Of a stretch of 64,000 nt of DNA, positions 53,212-61,145 are shown one piece after another. Numbering within the stretch: position 1 is the stretch's first letter; each line of letters opens with the position of its first letter. This stretch comes from Candidatus Latescibacterota bacterium (GTDB lineage: Bacteria; Latescibacterota; UBA2968; UBA8231), in contig JAJEIO010000012.1 of the NCBI GenBank assembly GCA_022827835.1, positions 1-64,000 on the forward strand. Reading direction: 5' to 3'. The notes beneath the pieces were generated by a model, which saw nothing but the letters and a program-made list of their open reading frames with translations, made no database searches and had not been told where the DNA came from. A program made the position numbers and the translations under genes.

Positions 53212-53958
53212 ATGAGCGACAAGACCATTGGCATTCGGGTGACCCGCTTTCGACCCGAGCAGGAGGACGCACCCACCGAGCAGGTTTACGAGGTTCCCTA
53301 TCAGGAGGACTGGGTCGTCCTCGACGCGCTCAACTACATCAAAGACCACATTGACGGCACGCTCTCGTACCGCTGGTCGTGCCGTATGGGCGTGTGCGGC
53401 TCTTGCGGTATGATGGTCAACGGCGAACCGAAGTTGACCTGCGCGGCCTTCCTCAAGGACTACTACCCGAATGAACTAGTGGTCCAGCCCCTCGCCCACT
53501 TCCCAATCGTCCGCGATTTGGTCGTCGATATAGACGATTTTATGGACAAGCTCAAGGCGGTCCAGCCGTGGATCATTCGCGAGGAAGAAAAGCCGGTCGC
53601 CGAAGGCGAGTACTTGCAGTCGCCCGCAGAGCTAAAGGAGTTCAAGCAGTTCAGCCAGTGCATCAACTGCCTGTTGTGCTACGCGGCTTGTCCCGTCTAT
53701 GGGCTGGAAGACGTTTTCGTCGGCCCCGCGGCCCTCGCGCTTTCCTACCGCTACAACCTCGACTCGCGCGACGAAGGCCATGCCCAGCGCACGGTCGTCG
53801 CCGCTAGCAGTGAGGGCATCTGGGAATGCACCTTTATCGGGGAGTGCTCAGTGGTCTGTCCCAAGGACGTGGACCCGGCCGCCGCCATCCAGCGCACCAA
53901 GCTCGAGACCACGACCAACTGGTTCAAATCCTTTCTCATGCCTTGGGGGAACAAATGA
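53212..53958 (+). CDS. frdB: Fumarate reductase iron-sulfur subunit
   Basis: 248 residues. The [2Fe-2S] ligands lie in [12 protein letters not shown] ... LTCAAF (about 58-82); [4Fe-4S] and [3Fe-4S] ligands in [15 protein letters not shown] (about 148-162) and [17 protein letters not shown] (about 205-220). It passes electrons between the FAD and the quinone site. GAGGAGC ribosome site; its TGA overlaps the ATG of frdC. Confidence 0.96.
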   Translation: MSDKTIGIRVTRFRPEQEDAPTEQVYEVPYQEDWVVLDALNYIKDHIDGTLSYRWSCRMGVCGSCGMMVNGEPKLTCAAFLKDYYPNELVVQPLAHFPIVRDLVVDIDDFMDKLKAVQPWIIREEEKPVAEGEYLQSPAELKEFKQFSQCINCLLCYAACPVYGLEDVFVGPAALALSYRYNLDSRDEGHAQRTVVAASSEGIWECTFIGECSVVCPKDVDPAAAIQRTKLETTTNWFKSFLMPWGNK

Positions 53959-54353
53959 GCCAGTCGTACGAAACCTACAAGCCAAAGCTATCGCCGACTT
54001 GGTGGCTGAAGAGCCGCAACTACTTCCTGTTTATGATGCGCGAATTGAGCAGCGTCTTCGTCGCTGTCTTCATCCTCCTCTTCCTCTACCAGCTCTCTGA
54101 ACTAGCCAAGGGACCGGAAGCGTATGCGGCTTGCCGCTCCGCACTGACGACGCCGGGGTTTGTGGTCTTTTACGGGGTTGCGTTTGTCTTTGCGCTTTAC
54201 CACACGATCACTTGGTTCAAGTTAATGAGTCGGATCCAGATCGTGCGGATGGGCGCGTTTACCGTGCCGCCCAAATTGGTGACGGCTGGTGCTCTCGTCG
54301 GGTTTTTCCTCGTGTCGGTGGCCGTTGGCTACATTCTCCTGTACGCGCTATAA
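53955..54353 (+). CDS. frdC: Fumarate reductase membrane anchor subunit C
   Basis: 132 residues, three transmembrane helices. [18 protein letters not shown] and the KGPEAY motif align with E. coli FrdC (131 residues), including the Arg-Glu pair near residue 29-30 implicated in quinone binding. Heme ligands are absent, as in the heme-free FrdCD type. Coupled to frdB by ATGA. Confidence 0.93.
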   Translation: MSQSYETYKPKLSPTWWLKSRNYFLFMMRELSSVFVAVFILLFLYQLSELAKGPEAYAACRSALTTPGFVVFYGVAFVFALYHTITWFKLMSRIQIVRMGAFTVPPKLVTAGALVGFFLVSVAVGYILLYAL

Positions 54354-54355
54354 CC

Positions 54356-54715
54356 ATGAGCTACAAACAAGACAAAACCGAACCTTTCTGGTGGGGCTTG
54401 TTTTCCGCTGGTGGTGTGGTAGCTGCCATGCTGATCCCCGTGCTGATCTACTTCGTCGGGTTGGCCGAGCGATTGGACTTCGGCTCAGAGGCGAGCAGCT
54501 ACGATACCATGCGCGCGTTGTTCAACTACCCGCTGGCCAAGGTGTTCTTTTTCGTCGTAGCCGTCCTACCTCTTTACCATGCGGCGCACCGCATCCGCTT
54601 CATGCTCCACGAATTTGGGGTGCGGAAGTTGATCCTTCCCATTCACTACATCTGCTACGGCGGTGCCATAGTCGGCACTGGGCTGGCGGCTTACATCCTC
54701 TTTTATCTGCTTTAA
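54356..54715 (+). CDS. frdD: Fumarate reductase membrane anchor subunit D
   Basis: 119 residues, exactly the length of E. coli FrdD. EPFWWGLFSAGGVVAAMLIP and LPLYHAAHRIRFMLHEFGV match the FrdD pattern (three helices; quinone-site His in the HRxR/H segment). With frdABC it forms a complete quinol:fumarate oxidoreductase. Confidence 0.93.
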   Translation: MSYKQDKTEPFWWGLFSAGGVVAAMLIPVLIYFVGLAERLDFGSEASSYDTMRALFNYPLAKVFFFVVAVLPLYHAAHRIRFMLHEFGVRKLILPIHYICYGGAIVGTGLAAYILFYLL

Positions 54716-54727
54716 CCGTCGGCCCCG

Positions 54728-55873
54728 ATGGGTGAAATGAAACCGACGCTGCAATCGCGCATCCGCGGCTCGGTGCTGGCCCAGGCTTGGGGAGATGCCT
54801 TGGGTGCGCCGTTTGAATTCGCGCCGCCAGACGCCGTTGAAAAGCGCACGGGGAAAAAGTGGCTGGCACGGCTTTATCCATTCACCGGGAAAAAGGGGCC
54901 GCATGGGATGTGGGTGAACGAAGCCCCAGCGGGCACGGGCACCGACGATGTGCGCTACAATTATCTCTTTATGGAACTGGCCGTCGAGTTGGGGAGGATG
55001 CCGGGGGATCGGGAAGTGGCGCGGCGATTGTTGGATGTGTATGAGCGGCCCGGGGATTTCTTTCCCAGCAATGCCAAATTAGCGCGCGAGCAGTTTGAGC
55101 TGTGGGAAGGGGTTAGCCGGGGTTGTCTGGGGGAGGAGTCGCCGCGTTATCCGGGAGTGTCGCCCGCGGTACTCGCCACGCGGAGTATCGGGCTTAATTA
55201 TCCGACGTTGGCTGGACTGTTGGTGCTGCCATCGGCGGGTCTGCTCTTTCCCGGCGACCCCGCAGGAGCCTATCGCGCGGCTTATGAGGCGGATTTTTTT
55301 GCGGTCGGCTATGCCCGCGAGGCCACCGCGCTTTTGGCAGCGGCGCAAGGGGCGGCATTGGCCGATATGTCGCCGTCGGCTTTGGTCGATGCCGTATTGG
55401 CGCTGGATCCCCTGTGCTTGGGAGGGTATTTCGGGGACACTTTCATCCGGCAGAAACTGCCGCCGTTACTGGCGAGAGCCGCCGGTAAAAGAGCCGAGGA
55501 ATTGGCCGAGTTCCTTGCGTGGGAGCTGCGCCATTTCAGCGTCTTCGACCCCTTTCGGGCGTTGGCCATTGCCTTTGCCGCGCTCCTGTCCCATCCCGAC
55601 AACCCGTCCATTGCGCTGCAAGTGGCGGCCAACCAAGGCGATCTCGACGAGGAAGGGCACTGGAGCCGCTACGCGGATATCGACTGCTATGCCGGGATTA
55701 CCGGGGCGCTGGTAGGGGCGTGTTGCGGCGACAATGCGCTGCCAGCAGACGTGGTCGGACAGGTCGTCGCGGGAAACAAGGCCGTGTACGGATTTGACTT
55801 GGAGGAGACGATCGCGCGTTTCGCGTGCTTAGTGGTCTCAAAGCAAGGAAAGGACGAACGTCAATGCCCATAG
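54728..55873 (+). CDS. ADP-ribosylglycohydrolase-family protein
   Basis: 381 residues of the DraG/ARH fold. An opening SVLAQAWGDALGAPFEF, the metal-binding GTGTDDVRY near residue 70, and a later DIDCYAGITGALVGACCG near residue 325 correspond to the two Mg-site regions of ADP-ribosyl-acceptor hydrolases. Substrate could be ADP-ribosylated protein or a metabolite. It starts 12 nt after frdD and overlaps the next gene by 10 bp; no partner ADP-ribosyltransferase (DraT-like) is present. Confidence 0.87.
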   Translation: MGEMKPTLQSRIRGSVLAQAWGDALGAPFEFAPPDAVEKRTGKKWLARLYPFTGKKGPHGMWVNEAPAGTGTDDVRYNYLFMELAVELGRMPGDREVARRLLDVYERPGDFFPSNAKLAREQFELWEGVSRGCLGEESPRYPGVSPAVLATRSIGLNYPTLAGLLVLPSAGLLFPGDPAGAYRAAYEADFFAVGYAREATALLAAAQGAALADMSPSALVDAVLALDPLCLGGYFGDTFIRQKLPPLLARAAGKRAEELAEFLAWELRHFSVFDPFRALAIAFAALLSHPDNPSIALQVAANQGDLDEEGHWSRYADIDCYAGITGALVGACCGDNALPADVVGQVVAGNKAVYGFDLEETIARFACLVVSKQGKDERQCP

Positions 55874-56286
55874 GAGACAAAAACGCTATAATCGCCGGTT
55901 GTGGAATGCACCACGTGGCCGTGCAGACGCGCAATTGGGAAACGTCGCTGAGCTTTTACCGAGATGTGCTGGGCATGGAGGTGGTCGCCGAATTTGGTTC
56001 TCCTGAGCGCAAGATCGCGCTCTTGGACGCTGGCGACGGAAGCCACCTCGAACTCTTCGCTCCCACGACCGAGTCGCCCGCACCTGGGGCCGAAAGCCCC
56101 AACGATCCGGTGACGCATTTTGCCTTGGCGGTTACAGACGCGCGCGCCGCCACTGAGCGGGTGCGAGCGGCCGGATGCGAGATCACGGTCGAACCCAAGG
56201 ATCTGACGCTGGACAGGCTGAAAGTGACGATTGCCTTTTTCAAAGGCCCTAACGGCGAAGTCGTGGAGTTTTTCCAGACTCACTAG
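55864..56286 (+). CDS. VOC/glyoxalase-family protein
   Basis: 140 residues. Two beta-alpha-beta-beta-beta modules: MHHVAVQTRNWETSLSFYRDVLGMEVV and HFALAVTDARAATERVRAAGCEI; FKGPNGEVVEFFQ is the C-terminal metal-site Glu block. It fits lactoylglutathione-lyase/methylmalonyl-CoA-epimerase-like VOC proteins, and the substrate is not predictable. It overlaps the DraG-like gene; a bidirectional terminator follows. Confidence 0.9.
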   Translation: MPIGDKNAIIAGCGMHHVAVQTRNWETSLSFYRDVLGMEVVAEFGSPERKIALLDAGDGSHLELFAPTTESPAPGAESPNDPVTHFALAVTDARAATERVRAAGCEITVEPKDLTLDRLKVTIAFFKGPNGEVVEFFQTH

Positions 56287-56299
56287 GCTGGGTTGGCAC

Positions 56300-56336
56300 A
56301 AAAAAGCGCAGGACCTCAAGGGCCTGCGCTTTTTTT
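56300..56336. terminator. Bidirectional intrinsic terminator
   Basis: AAAAAAGCGCAGG (56300-56312) pairs with CCTGCGCTTTTTT (56323-56335), with T-runs on both strands, between the convergent VOC and cold-shock genes. Confidence 0.92.
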
Positions 56337-56351
56337 GTTTGTCTGGAGGGA

Positions 56352-56591
56352 TTATTGCGGAGTTTCGGTTTCGGGGGCCGCGCCGATGACGACTACGTCT
56401 CGGGCTTGCAGGCCCTTGGGGCTAGCGACCGTTTCAAATTCCACCTGCTGACCTTCTTCTAAAGAGCGGAAACCATCGCCGCGAATCGCGCTGTAGTGGA
56501 CGAAGACGTCGTCTTGTCCTTCGCGCTGGATAAAACCAAACCCCTTGGAACTATCGAACCATTTGACGGATCCACTTTGACGTTCGGACAT
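56352..56591 (-). CDS. Cold-shock-domain protein
   Basis: 79 residues. [16 protein letters not shown] contains RNP1 (KGFGFI) and DVFVHYSAI is RNP2, so it is a CspA-type single-stranded nucleic-acid chaperone. A short acidic tail (ETETPQ) follows the beta-barrel. GGGAGGT ribosome site. Confidence 0.96.
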   Translation of the reverse strand: MSERQSGSVKWFDSSKGFGFIQREGQDDVFVHYSAIRGDGFRSLEEGQQVEFETVASPKGLQARDVVVIGAAPETETPQ

Positions 56592-56676
56592 GATGAAGGT
56601 TACCTCCCTTCGATTGCTAATGGCGTTGAACTAAGCGTTCCAAGCTGGGCTTAAGGCAGAGTTGGCTACAAAAAGA

Positions 56677-56985
56677 CTAACGCGGGCTGCGTCCACCGAC
56701 CCCGCGTCCACCAGTCCCGCGTCCGCCGGCCCCGCGTCCACCAGGCCCGCGTCCACCAGGCCCGCGTGCGCCGCGGACGAAGCCAACCTCGGCCATGCGA
56801 ATGGCCTTCTGCTGCCGGCGGATGCTCTTTTGGCGGTTGATCTTCTTCTGGACCGAGGGTTTAGTATAGAAACGCCGCTTCTTCAAGTCGCGTAACAAGC
56901 CGGCTTTGCGGGTTTTGGACGTAAAGCGCCGTAGCGCCTTTTCAAAGGGTTCGTCCGATCTGACCTCGACGCTGAAATTGCTCAT
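56677..56985 (-). CDS. rpsU: Ribosomal protein bS21 with an RGG-type C-terminal tail
   Basis: 102 residues. The first 68 are ordinary bS21 (VEVRSDEPFEKALRRFTSKT, RRFYTKPSVQKKINRQ, RRQQKAIR). The last 30 or so are six repeats of R-G-x-G-G type, encoded by a 15-bp tandem repeat (56689-56778), making the protein half again longer than usual. RGG repeats bind RNA in many proteins; in bS21 they could extend contact with 16S rRNA or mRNA near the anti-Shine-Dalgarno end. AGGAG precedes the start, and a good sigma-70 promoter lies upstream (57035-57063). Confidence 0.94.
   Translation of the reverse strand: MSNFSVEVRSDEPFEKALRRFTSKTRKAGLLRDLKKRRFYTKPSVQKKINRQKSIRRQQKAIRMAEVGFVRGARGPGGRGPGGRGAGGRGTGGRGVGGRSPR
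56689..56778 (-). repeat. 15-bp tandem repeat encoding the bS21 RGG tail
   Basis: About six copies of a unit of form GCGTCCACCAGGCCC (plus strand) with small differences; five-codon periodicity keeps the reading frame. Confidence 0.85.
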
Positions 56986-57034
56986 ATGCTGCTCCTAACC
57001 CTTGGCTTTTAAGTTCCTAGGTAAGAAAAAATAT

Positions 57035-57063
57035 ATTCTACGCTATGGGTTGCTCTTAGTCAA
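57035..57063 (-). promoter_or_regulatory. Promoter of rpsU
   Basis: Minus strand: TTGACT (57058-57063), 17-bp spacer, TAGAAT (57035-57040), about 50 nt before the bS21 ATG. The -35 overlaps a GCTCTT/AAGAGC inverted repeat (57052-57067). Confidence 0.7.
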
Positions 57064-57228
57064 GAGCCGTCTTGCCAGCCGTGCTGGCCCAAAGCGAAGG
57101 GGCTATAAAAGTAGTTGCGATTTTGGCCAGATGGTCTTTTCTTCTAGAGAGACTCCCCTACTCAGCGAGAAGTCGTGTTTTGCCGTTCGACTTCCATGCT
57201 TCCTCTATATCAAACGTAAGGAGATGCC

Positions 57229-57423
57229 ATGGCTTTTTCGCATACGAACTCAAAGGGGGTCACGTATATTCTGCATTCCCGGACCACGACCCTCAAAAAC
57301 GGGAACTCGCAGACGATTTACTTCTTTGCTAAAACCGAGAAGGAAGGGGCTCTCGACGCGGTGCCGGCTGGCTATCAGGTGTCTGAGAGCAAAAACGGTC
57401 TGCCAGTACTAAAGCGCAGCTAA
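57229..57423 (+). CDS. Small conserved protein of unknown function (64 residues)
   Basis: Begins MAFSHTNSKGVTYILHSR, continues TLKNGNSQTIYFFAKTEKEG and ends NGLPVLKRS. AAGGAG lies 6 nt before the ATG and a strong terminator follows, so it is a stand-alone expressed gene. I recall similar short proteins in several environmental phyla, always without known function; this is memory, not a search. No cysteines, no signal peptide; a beta-rich compact domain is likely. Confidence 0.8.
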   Translation: MAFSHTNSKGVTYILHSRTTTLKNGNSQTIYFFAKTEKEGALDAVPAGYQVSESKNGLPVLKRS

Positions 57424-57450
57424 GTAAACCGCTTCGACTGCGCCTCGTTC

Positions 57451-57505
57451 AGGCCGGTGCCTTTTCTCGATATTCCCCGTCGAGAAAAAGAACCGGCCTT
57501 TTTAT
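57451..57505 (+). terminator. Long intrinsic terminator after the 64-aa gene
   Basis: AGGCCGG (57451-57457) pairs with CCGGCCT (57493-57499), and the inner CTTTTCTCGA pairs with TCGAGAAAAAG; a T-run follows. Confidence 0.88.
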
Positions 57506-57569
57506 TGGCTGCCAAAAGGCGGTGTTGTCGCGCTTTTGCCGAGTGTAGGGTTGTCCTATACTATGTGGC

Positions 57570-58289
57570 ATGGAGCCAAAAACAGTAAGAGAACAGGCCG
57601 CAGCCAACTTGCAGCAACGGCTGGCCGAAAACCCCTACGTAGGCCGCGGCATTGTCATTGGCCGGGCTGCGGCGGGGTTTTGGATACAGGTTTACTGGAT
57701 CTCAGGACGCAGCGCCAACAGCCGCAACCGCATCTTCGTCGCCGAGGACGACGTGTTGCGGACCGAGGCGGCCGATCCCGCGAAGTTGAGCGACCCCACG
57801 CTCATTATTTACAACGCCATGCGCGTTTGCGTTCGGCGCAGCATTGTCTCCAATGGGGTCCATACCGACGCCATATACGAAGGTTTTGCAGCCGGCCGCA
57901 GTTTTGCCGAGAGTTTGGCTGGCTGGCTACACGAGCCGGATCCACCCAACTACACGCCGCGCATAGCGGGCTATGTCGATCTGGAAGCCGATGAAGCTTG
58001 GCTCGCCATCCTCAAGGCTAGCCCCTTTAACCCCGAGCGCAGCGAACGCCACTTCTTCCGCTTCGACTGCGTCGAGCCGGGCTATGGTTACGCCATTACC
58101 ACGTACGACTCAGATGGCGATCCGCTACCTGCGTTTTCTGGAGTTCCCTACCTGTTATCCCTCGCCGACGCGCCCGCCCGCCTCTGGGAGGCGCTAAACC
58201 CCGAGCATCGGATCGCGCTGGCGATGCGCCGAATTGCGGCCGACGGCGCGGTCGAAACCGAGATCATCAATCGCTATGAGGCGGTCTAA
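57570..58289 (+). CDS. IMP cyclohydrolase-like protein (PurO family)
   Basis: 239 residues. GRGIVIGRAAAGFWIQVYWISGRSANSRNRIF and GVHTDAIYEGF (both split over residues 25-57 and 94-104) match archaeal PurO, which closes FAICAR to IMP in purine synthesis. Most bacteria use PurH instead; bacterial PurO-like proteins exist but are poorly tested. It is preceded by a terminator and is convergent with heme A synthase, sharing CTAA at the stops, so it is transcribed alone. Confidence 0.82.
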   Translation: MEPKTVREQAAANLQQRLAENPYVGRGIVIGRAAAGFWIQVYWISGRSANSRNRIFVAEDDVLRTEAADPAKLSDPTLIIYNAMRVCVRRSIVSNGVHTDAIYEGFAAGRSFAESLAGWLHEPDPPNYTPRIAGYVDLEADEAWLAILKASPFNPERSERHFFRFDCVEPGYGYAITTYDSDGDPLPAFSGVPYLLSLADAPARLWEALNPEHRIALAMRRIAADGAVETEIINRYEAV

Positions 58290-59290
58290 CCTCTGTACGC
58301 ACGATGGCAGAGGAAAAGCGCGGCAGCAAACAGAGCCACAGCTACTGCCTGATGCAGCGAGGCCAAGGCCAAGGGCACGTGCGCGACGACCGTACCGATC
58401 CCCAAGCCGATCTGCACCGCTACCAAGCAGAGAATTAGGCCGGCCCCAATTTTCAGGGCTGTGTGGCGGGCGGCCACCCACAGTGCTAGTGCTAGCCCGA
58501 GGACTGCAAAAGCAAAGAAGCGGTGTTGGAAGTGGACGGTGGTGGGGTTGTCGAGCAGGTTTACCAGCGGCGGCTGCATAGACCACAAGCCGGCCGGAAC
58601 CCAAACCCCAAACATTTTAGGGAAGGTGTCCGATAGGTGTCCGGCCTTGAGTCCGGCGACGAGGCCGCCAGCGGCGATTTGGAGACAGATGGCGGCAAAC
58701 AGCCAGATGCAAAGGCGGCGCACAAGGAGGGGCACTGGTCGAGCTTCTGCTGCAGACGATAGATAGCCGAGGGCCTGCCAGAGACAAGCGGCCAAAAGAG
58801 CGAGGGCGCAACAAAGGTGCAAGGTCAAGCGCAGGTGACTTACTTGGGGCCGGTCGTCTAGGCCGCTCTTGACCATTAGCCAGCCCACCAAGCCCTGGAG
58901 GGCGAAGAGTAGGCCAATGCCCAGATAGGTGGGTATGTGGGCGCGGGGAATGGCTCGGCACCAGAGGAAATAGAGCAGGGGCACCACAAAGAGCAATCCG
59001 GCCAGCCGGCCGAGCAAGCGGTGGCCGAACTCCATGTAGTAGATAAATTTGAATGCGTCCAACTCCATGCCATAGTTGACGAGTTGGTATTCGGGCGTCT
59101 GCCGGTACTTGGCGAATTCGCTTTCCCAGGCCGCAGCACTGAGCGGCGGCACGACGCCGGTGACGACGTTCCACTCGACGATGGATAGACCTGAGCGGGT
59201 CAGGCGCACCCAGCCCCCGTACACTACGAGGACGACGATGAGGGCCGAGACAGCGAGGAGCCAGACGGCGAGTTGGCGATTGGTGGTCAT
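58286..59290 (-). CDS. ctaA: Heme A synthase (COX15/CtaA family)
   Basis: 334 residues and eight transmembrane helices. GGWVRLTRSGLSIVEWNVVTGVVPPL, EFGHRLLGRLAGL (heme-ligand His), LRLTLHLCCALALLA and HFQHRFFAFAVLG match alpha-proteobacterial/mitochondrial type CtaA. It oxidises heme O to heme A for aa3 oxidases, so the cell should respire oxygen despite also having Frd. ATG at 59290 is chosen over an upstream in-frame extension of 19 codons with no hydrophobic or family match. Confidence 0.92.
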   Translation of the reverse strand: MTTNRQLAVWLLAVSALIVVLVVYGGWVRLTRSGLSIVEWNVVTGVVPPLSAAAWESEFAKYRQTPEYQLVNYGMELDAFKFIYYMEFGHRLLGRLAGLLFVVPLLYFLWCRAIPRAHIPTYLGIGLLFALQGLVGWLMVKSGLDDRPQVSHLRLTLHLCCALALLAACLWQALGYLSSAAEARPVPLLVRRLCIWLFAAICLQIAAGGLVAGLKAGHLSDTFPKMFGVWVPAGLWSMQPPLVNLLDNPTTVHFQHRFFAFAVLGLALALWVAARHTALKIGAGLILCLVAVQIGLGIGTVVAHVPLALASLHQAVAVALFAAALFLCHRAYRG

Positions 59291-59386
59291 GTGGCGGGAT
59301 TTGAACAGATCACTCGTAGAAAATACCCCATGGCGATATATTGGCAACTTTTGCCGCGTCGCCGCACGCGATAGAAGGAGGTACGT

Positions 59387-60127
59387 GTGAAGCTAGCAAA
59401 CAAAGATGCGTTGGTAACTGGCGGGTCCACCGGCATTGGCCGGGCCGCTGCCGAACTTTTCGCCCAAGAAGGTGCGCGCGTCCACATCATTGACTACAAC
59501 GAAGCGGAGGGCCGAGCCGCCGTGGCGCAGATCGAGGCAGCCGGAGGCCAAGCGCATTTCTACGCCACGGACGTGCGGTTGGAAGAGAGCGTGGCCGCGT
59601 CGGTCGCGCAGATCAGAGAGCGCACCGCCCACCTCGATGTGGCGGTTTTCTCGGCCGGGGTTTTGACGGGGGCGTTCAAGACGATTGAGGAGCTGTCAGA
59701 GGAGGATTGGGACGCGACGCTCGACACCAACCTGAAGGGCACCTTTCTCTCGGCCAAATACGCGACGCCGCTCTTGGCGGCTGCCGGCAAGTCTGTGCTG
59801 CTGATTATCGCCTCGGGCGCGGGAGTACGGGGCGGATCCTCGTCCTATGCTTATGCAGCGAGCAAGGCGGGGCAGCACGGGTTTCACTACAAACTGGAAG
59901 GTGAGTTAGGGCCTAAGGGGGTGCGCTTGCACGTGATTTGCCCTGGGGGGATTGCAACGCCGCTGAAGCTGGAGAATATAGCGCAGGGGGCAGAGGCCGC
60001 AGGCCGCGATCCAGAGGAAGCAAAGCGGAACGCCGTGCTGGGGGATCCGATGGGGATAGCGCGGATTTTGGCGTTTTTGGCTTCCGAGGAGGGGTCTTAC
60101 GTGCGGGGGACGGTGTTCACTCGATAG
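59387..60127 (+). CDS. Short-chain dehydrogenase/reductase
   Basis: 246 residues. TGGSTGIGRAAA is the cofactor motif, IDYN after strand 2 suggests NAD over NADP, and the catalytic set Ser (IASGAG) and YAYAASK is present; CPGGIATPL is the usual C-terminal turn. Substrate unknown. GTG start with GGAGGT 5 nt upstream. Only 2 nt separate its stop from that of the convergent PhyH gene. Confidence 0.9.
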   Translation: MKLANKDALVTGGSTGIGRAAAELFAQEGARVHIIDYNEAEGRAAVAQIEAAGGQAHFYATDVRLEESVAASVAQIRERTAHLDVAVFSAGVLTGAFKTIEELSEEDWDATLDTNLKGTFLSAKYATPLLAAAGKSVLLIIASGAGVRGGSSSYAYAASKAGQHGFHYKLEGELGPKGVRLHVICPGGIATPLKLENIAQGAEAAGRDPEEAKRNAVLGDPMGIARILAFLASEEGSYVRGTVFTR

Positions 60128-60129
60128 CG

Positions 60130-60969
60130 TTAGGCGCGTTTCCAACGGCTGGGGTCCAGGCCCGGGGCCTCGGAGGCCATGTTCGGGGGCTTGTTGCCGC
60201 CGTCGTAGTCCCAGTGGCGCGTGTTGCGGTCGGCGAAGAGCGTGCGAATTTCGTCGGGTAAGGTCTGGAGGTCTTCCTCGTCCCAAGGGTTGATTTTATC
60301 AACTGGCCCGGCCCAAGCGGGGCGGTAGGCGATGGCCAGCATTTCGCGCGGGTAGGTGCCTATGTTGGGGAAGTTGCCGTGGAAGACGCGGTGGTGGATG
60401 AGTACGGCAGAACCGGCTTTGCAGGGAACCATGACTTCTTCGGGATGGGATTTATAGCGCGTATAGGGGTTGGCGTCGGCGTGCAGGCACAGGTGCGAGC
60501 GCGGCACCACGCGGAAAGGCGAGACTTCTGGGATGAGGTCGTCGAGATAGTAGAGCACTCGTATCAACACGGGGCAAGAGCCTTCAAAGCCGAAAATTTG
60601 GGAGCCGTAGGGCTGGCCGTCGGCGTGGAGGCTGATGCCGGGATGGCCGGGTTCGGAGCGCGCATAGCCGTAGTGCATGAAGATCACTTCGTCGCCCAAG
60701 AGTTCGCGCAAAAACGCGAGCGTCGGAGGGTGGCCGAGCAGGGCGGTGATTTCGCCGCCGTCGAATTGGATGTTGTTGCGGCCGCGCTGGCGTTCGCTGT
60801 AATCGACGGCCGTGGTCTCGAAAGTAGCGGTGATGGCTTTGAGGCGGGCGATGTGGTCGGCGTCGAGCAGGTCGGGCAGGACGAGGTAGCCTTCGACTTC
60901 GAGTTGGCGGATGCGTTGGCCAGTGGTGAGGGCGGACCAGTCGCGGTCGTCAATGCGGGGTGTGACCAT
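60130..60969 (-). CDS. Phytanoyl-CoA dioxygenase (PhyH)-family Fe(II)/2-oxoglutarate oxygenase
   Basis: 279 residues. Iron ligands His and Asp in SLHADGQPYG, distal His in HHRVFHGNFPN, and a 2-oxoglutarate-binding Arg in AYRPAW lie in the double-stranded beta-helix order of PhyH. GYLVLPDLLDADHIARL is the family N-terminus. Such enzymes hydroxylate diverse small molecules; bacterial members usually have unknown substrates and are often abundant in Latescibacterota- and Poribacteria-like genomes. GGAGG precedes the start. Confidence 0.92.
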   Translation of the reverse strand: MVTPRIDDRDWSALTTGQRIRQLEVEGYLVLPDLLDADHIARLKAITATFETTAVDYSERQRGRNNIQFDGGEITALLGHPPTLAFLRELLGDEVIFMHYGYARSEPGHPGISLHADGQPYGSQIFGFEGSCPVLIRVLYYLDDLIPEVSPFRVVPRSHLCLHADANPYTRYKSHPEEVMVPCKAGSAVLIHHRVFHGNFPNIGTYPREMLAIAYRPAWAGPVDKINPWDEEDLQTLPDEIRTLFADRNTRHWDYDGGNKPPNMASEAPGLDPSRWKRA

Positions 60970-61145
60970 GGTTGTCCTCCTTGTGCAGGGGTGCTATCCG
61001 AAAGGATACGGCATTGAGTAGCCGCAATCAACGGCGGCGGCGTGGTCTCCGAAATCATATACGATGTGAGAAAACTGGACGAGAACTACTTTGTTGAAGA
61101 TATGTAACGGCGCAGCAGTAGAGTTTCACAGAAATTACAGCATCC

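Noticed and set aside
53826..53954. Extended start for frdC inside frdB
   Set aside because: The ATG at 53955 forms the typical ATGA overlap and matches FrdC length; the extension is a frame shadow of frdB.
60995..61008. Small hairpin TATCC-GAAA-GGATA upstream of the PhyH gene
   Set aside because: Only 5 bp, and the GAAA tetraloop is on the plus strand whereas the leader RNA is from the minus strand; no support for a regulatory role.
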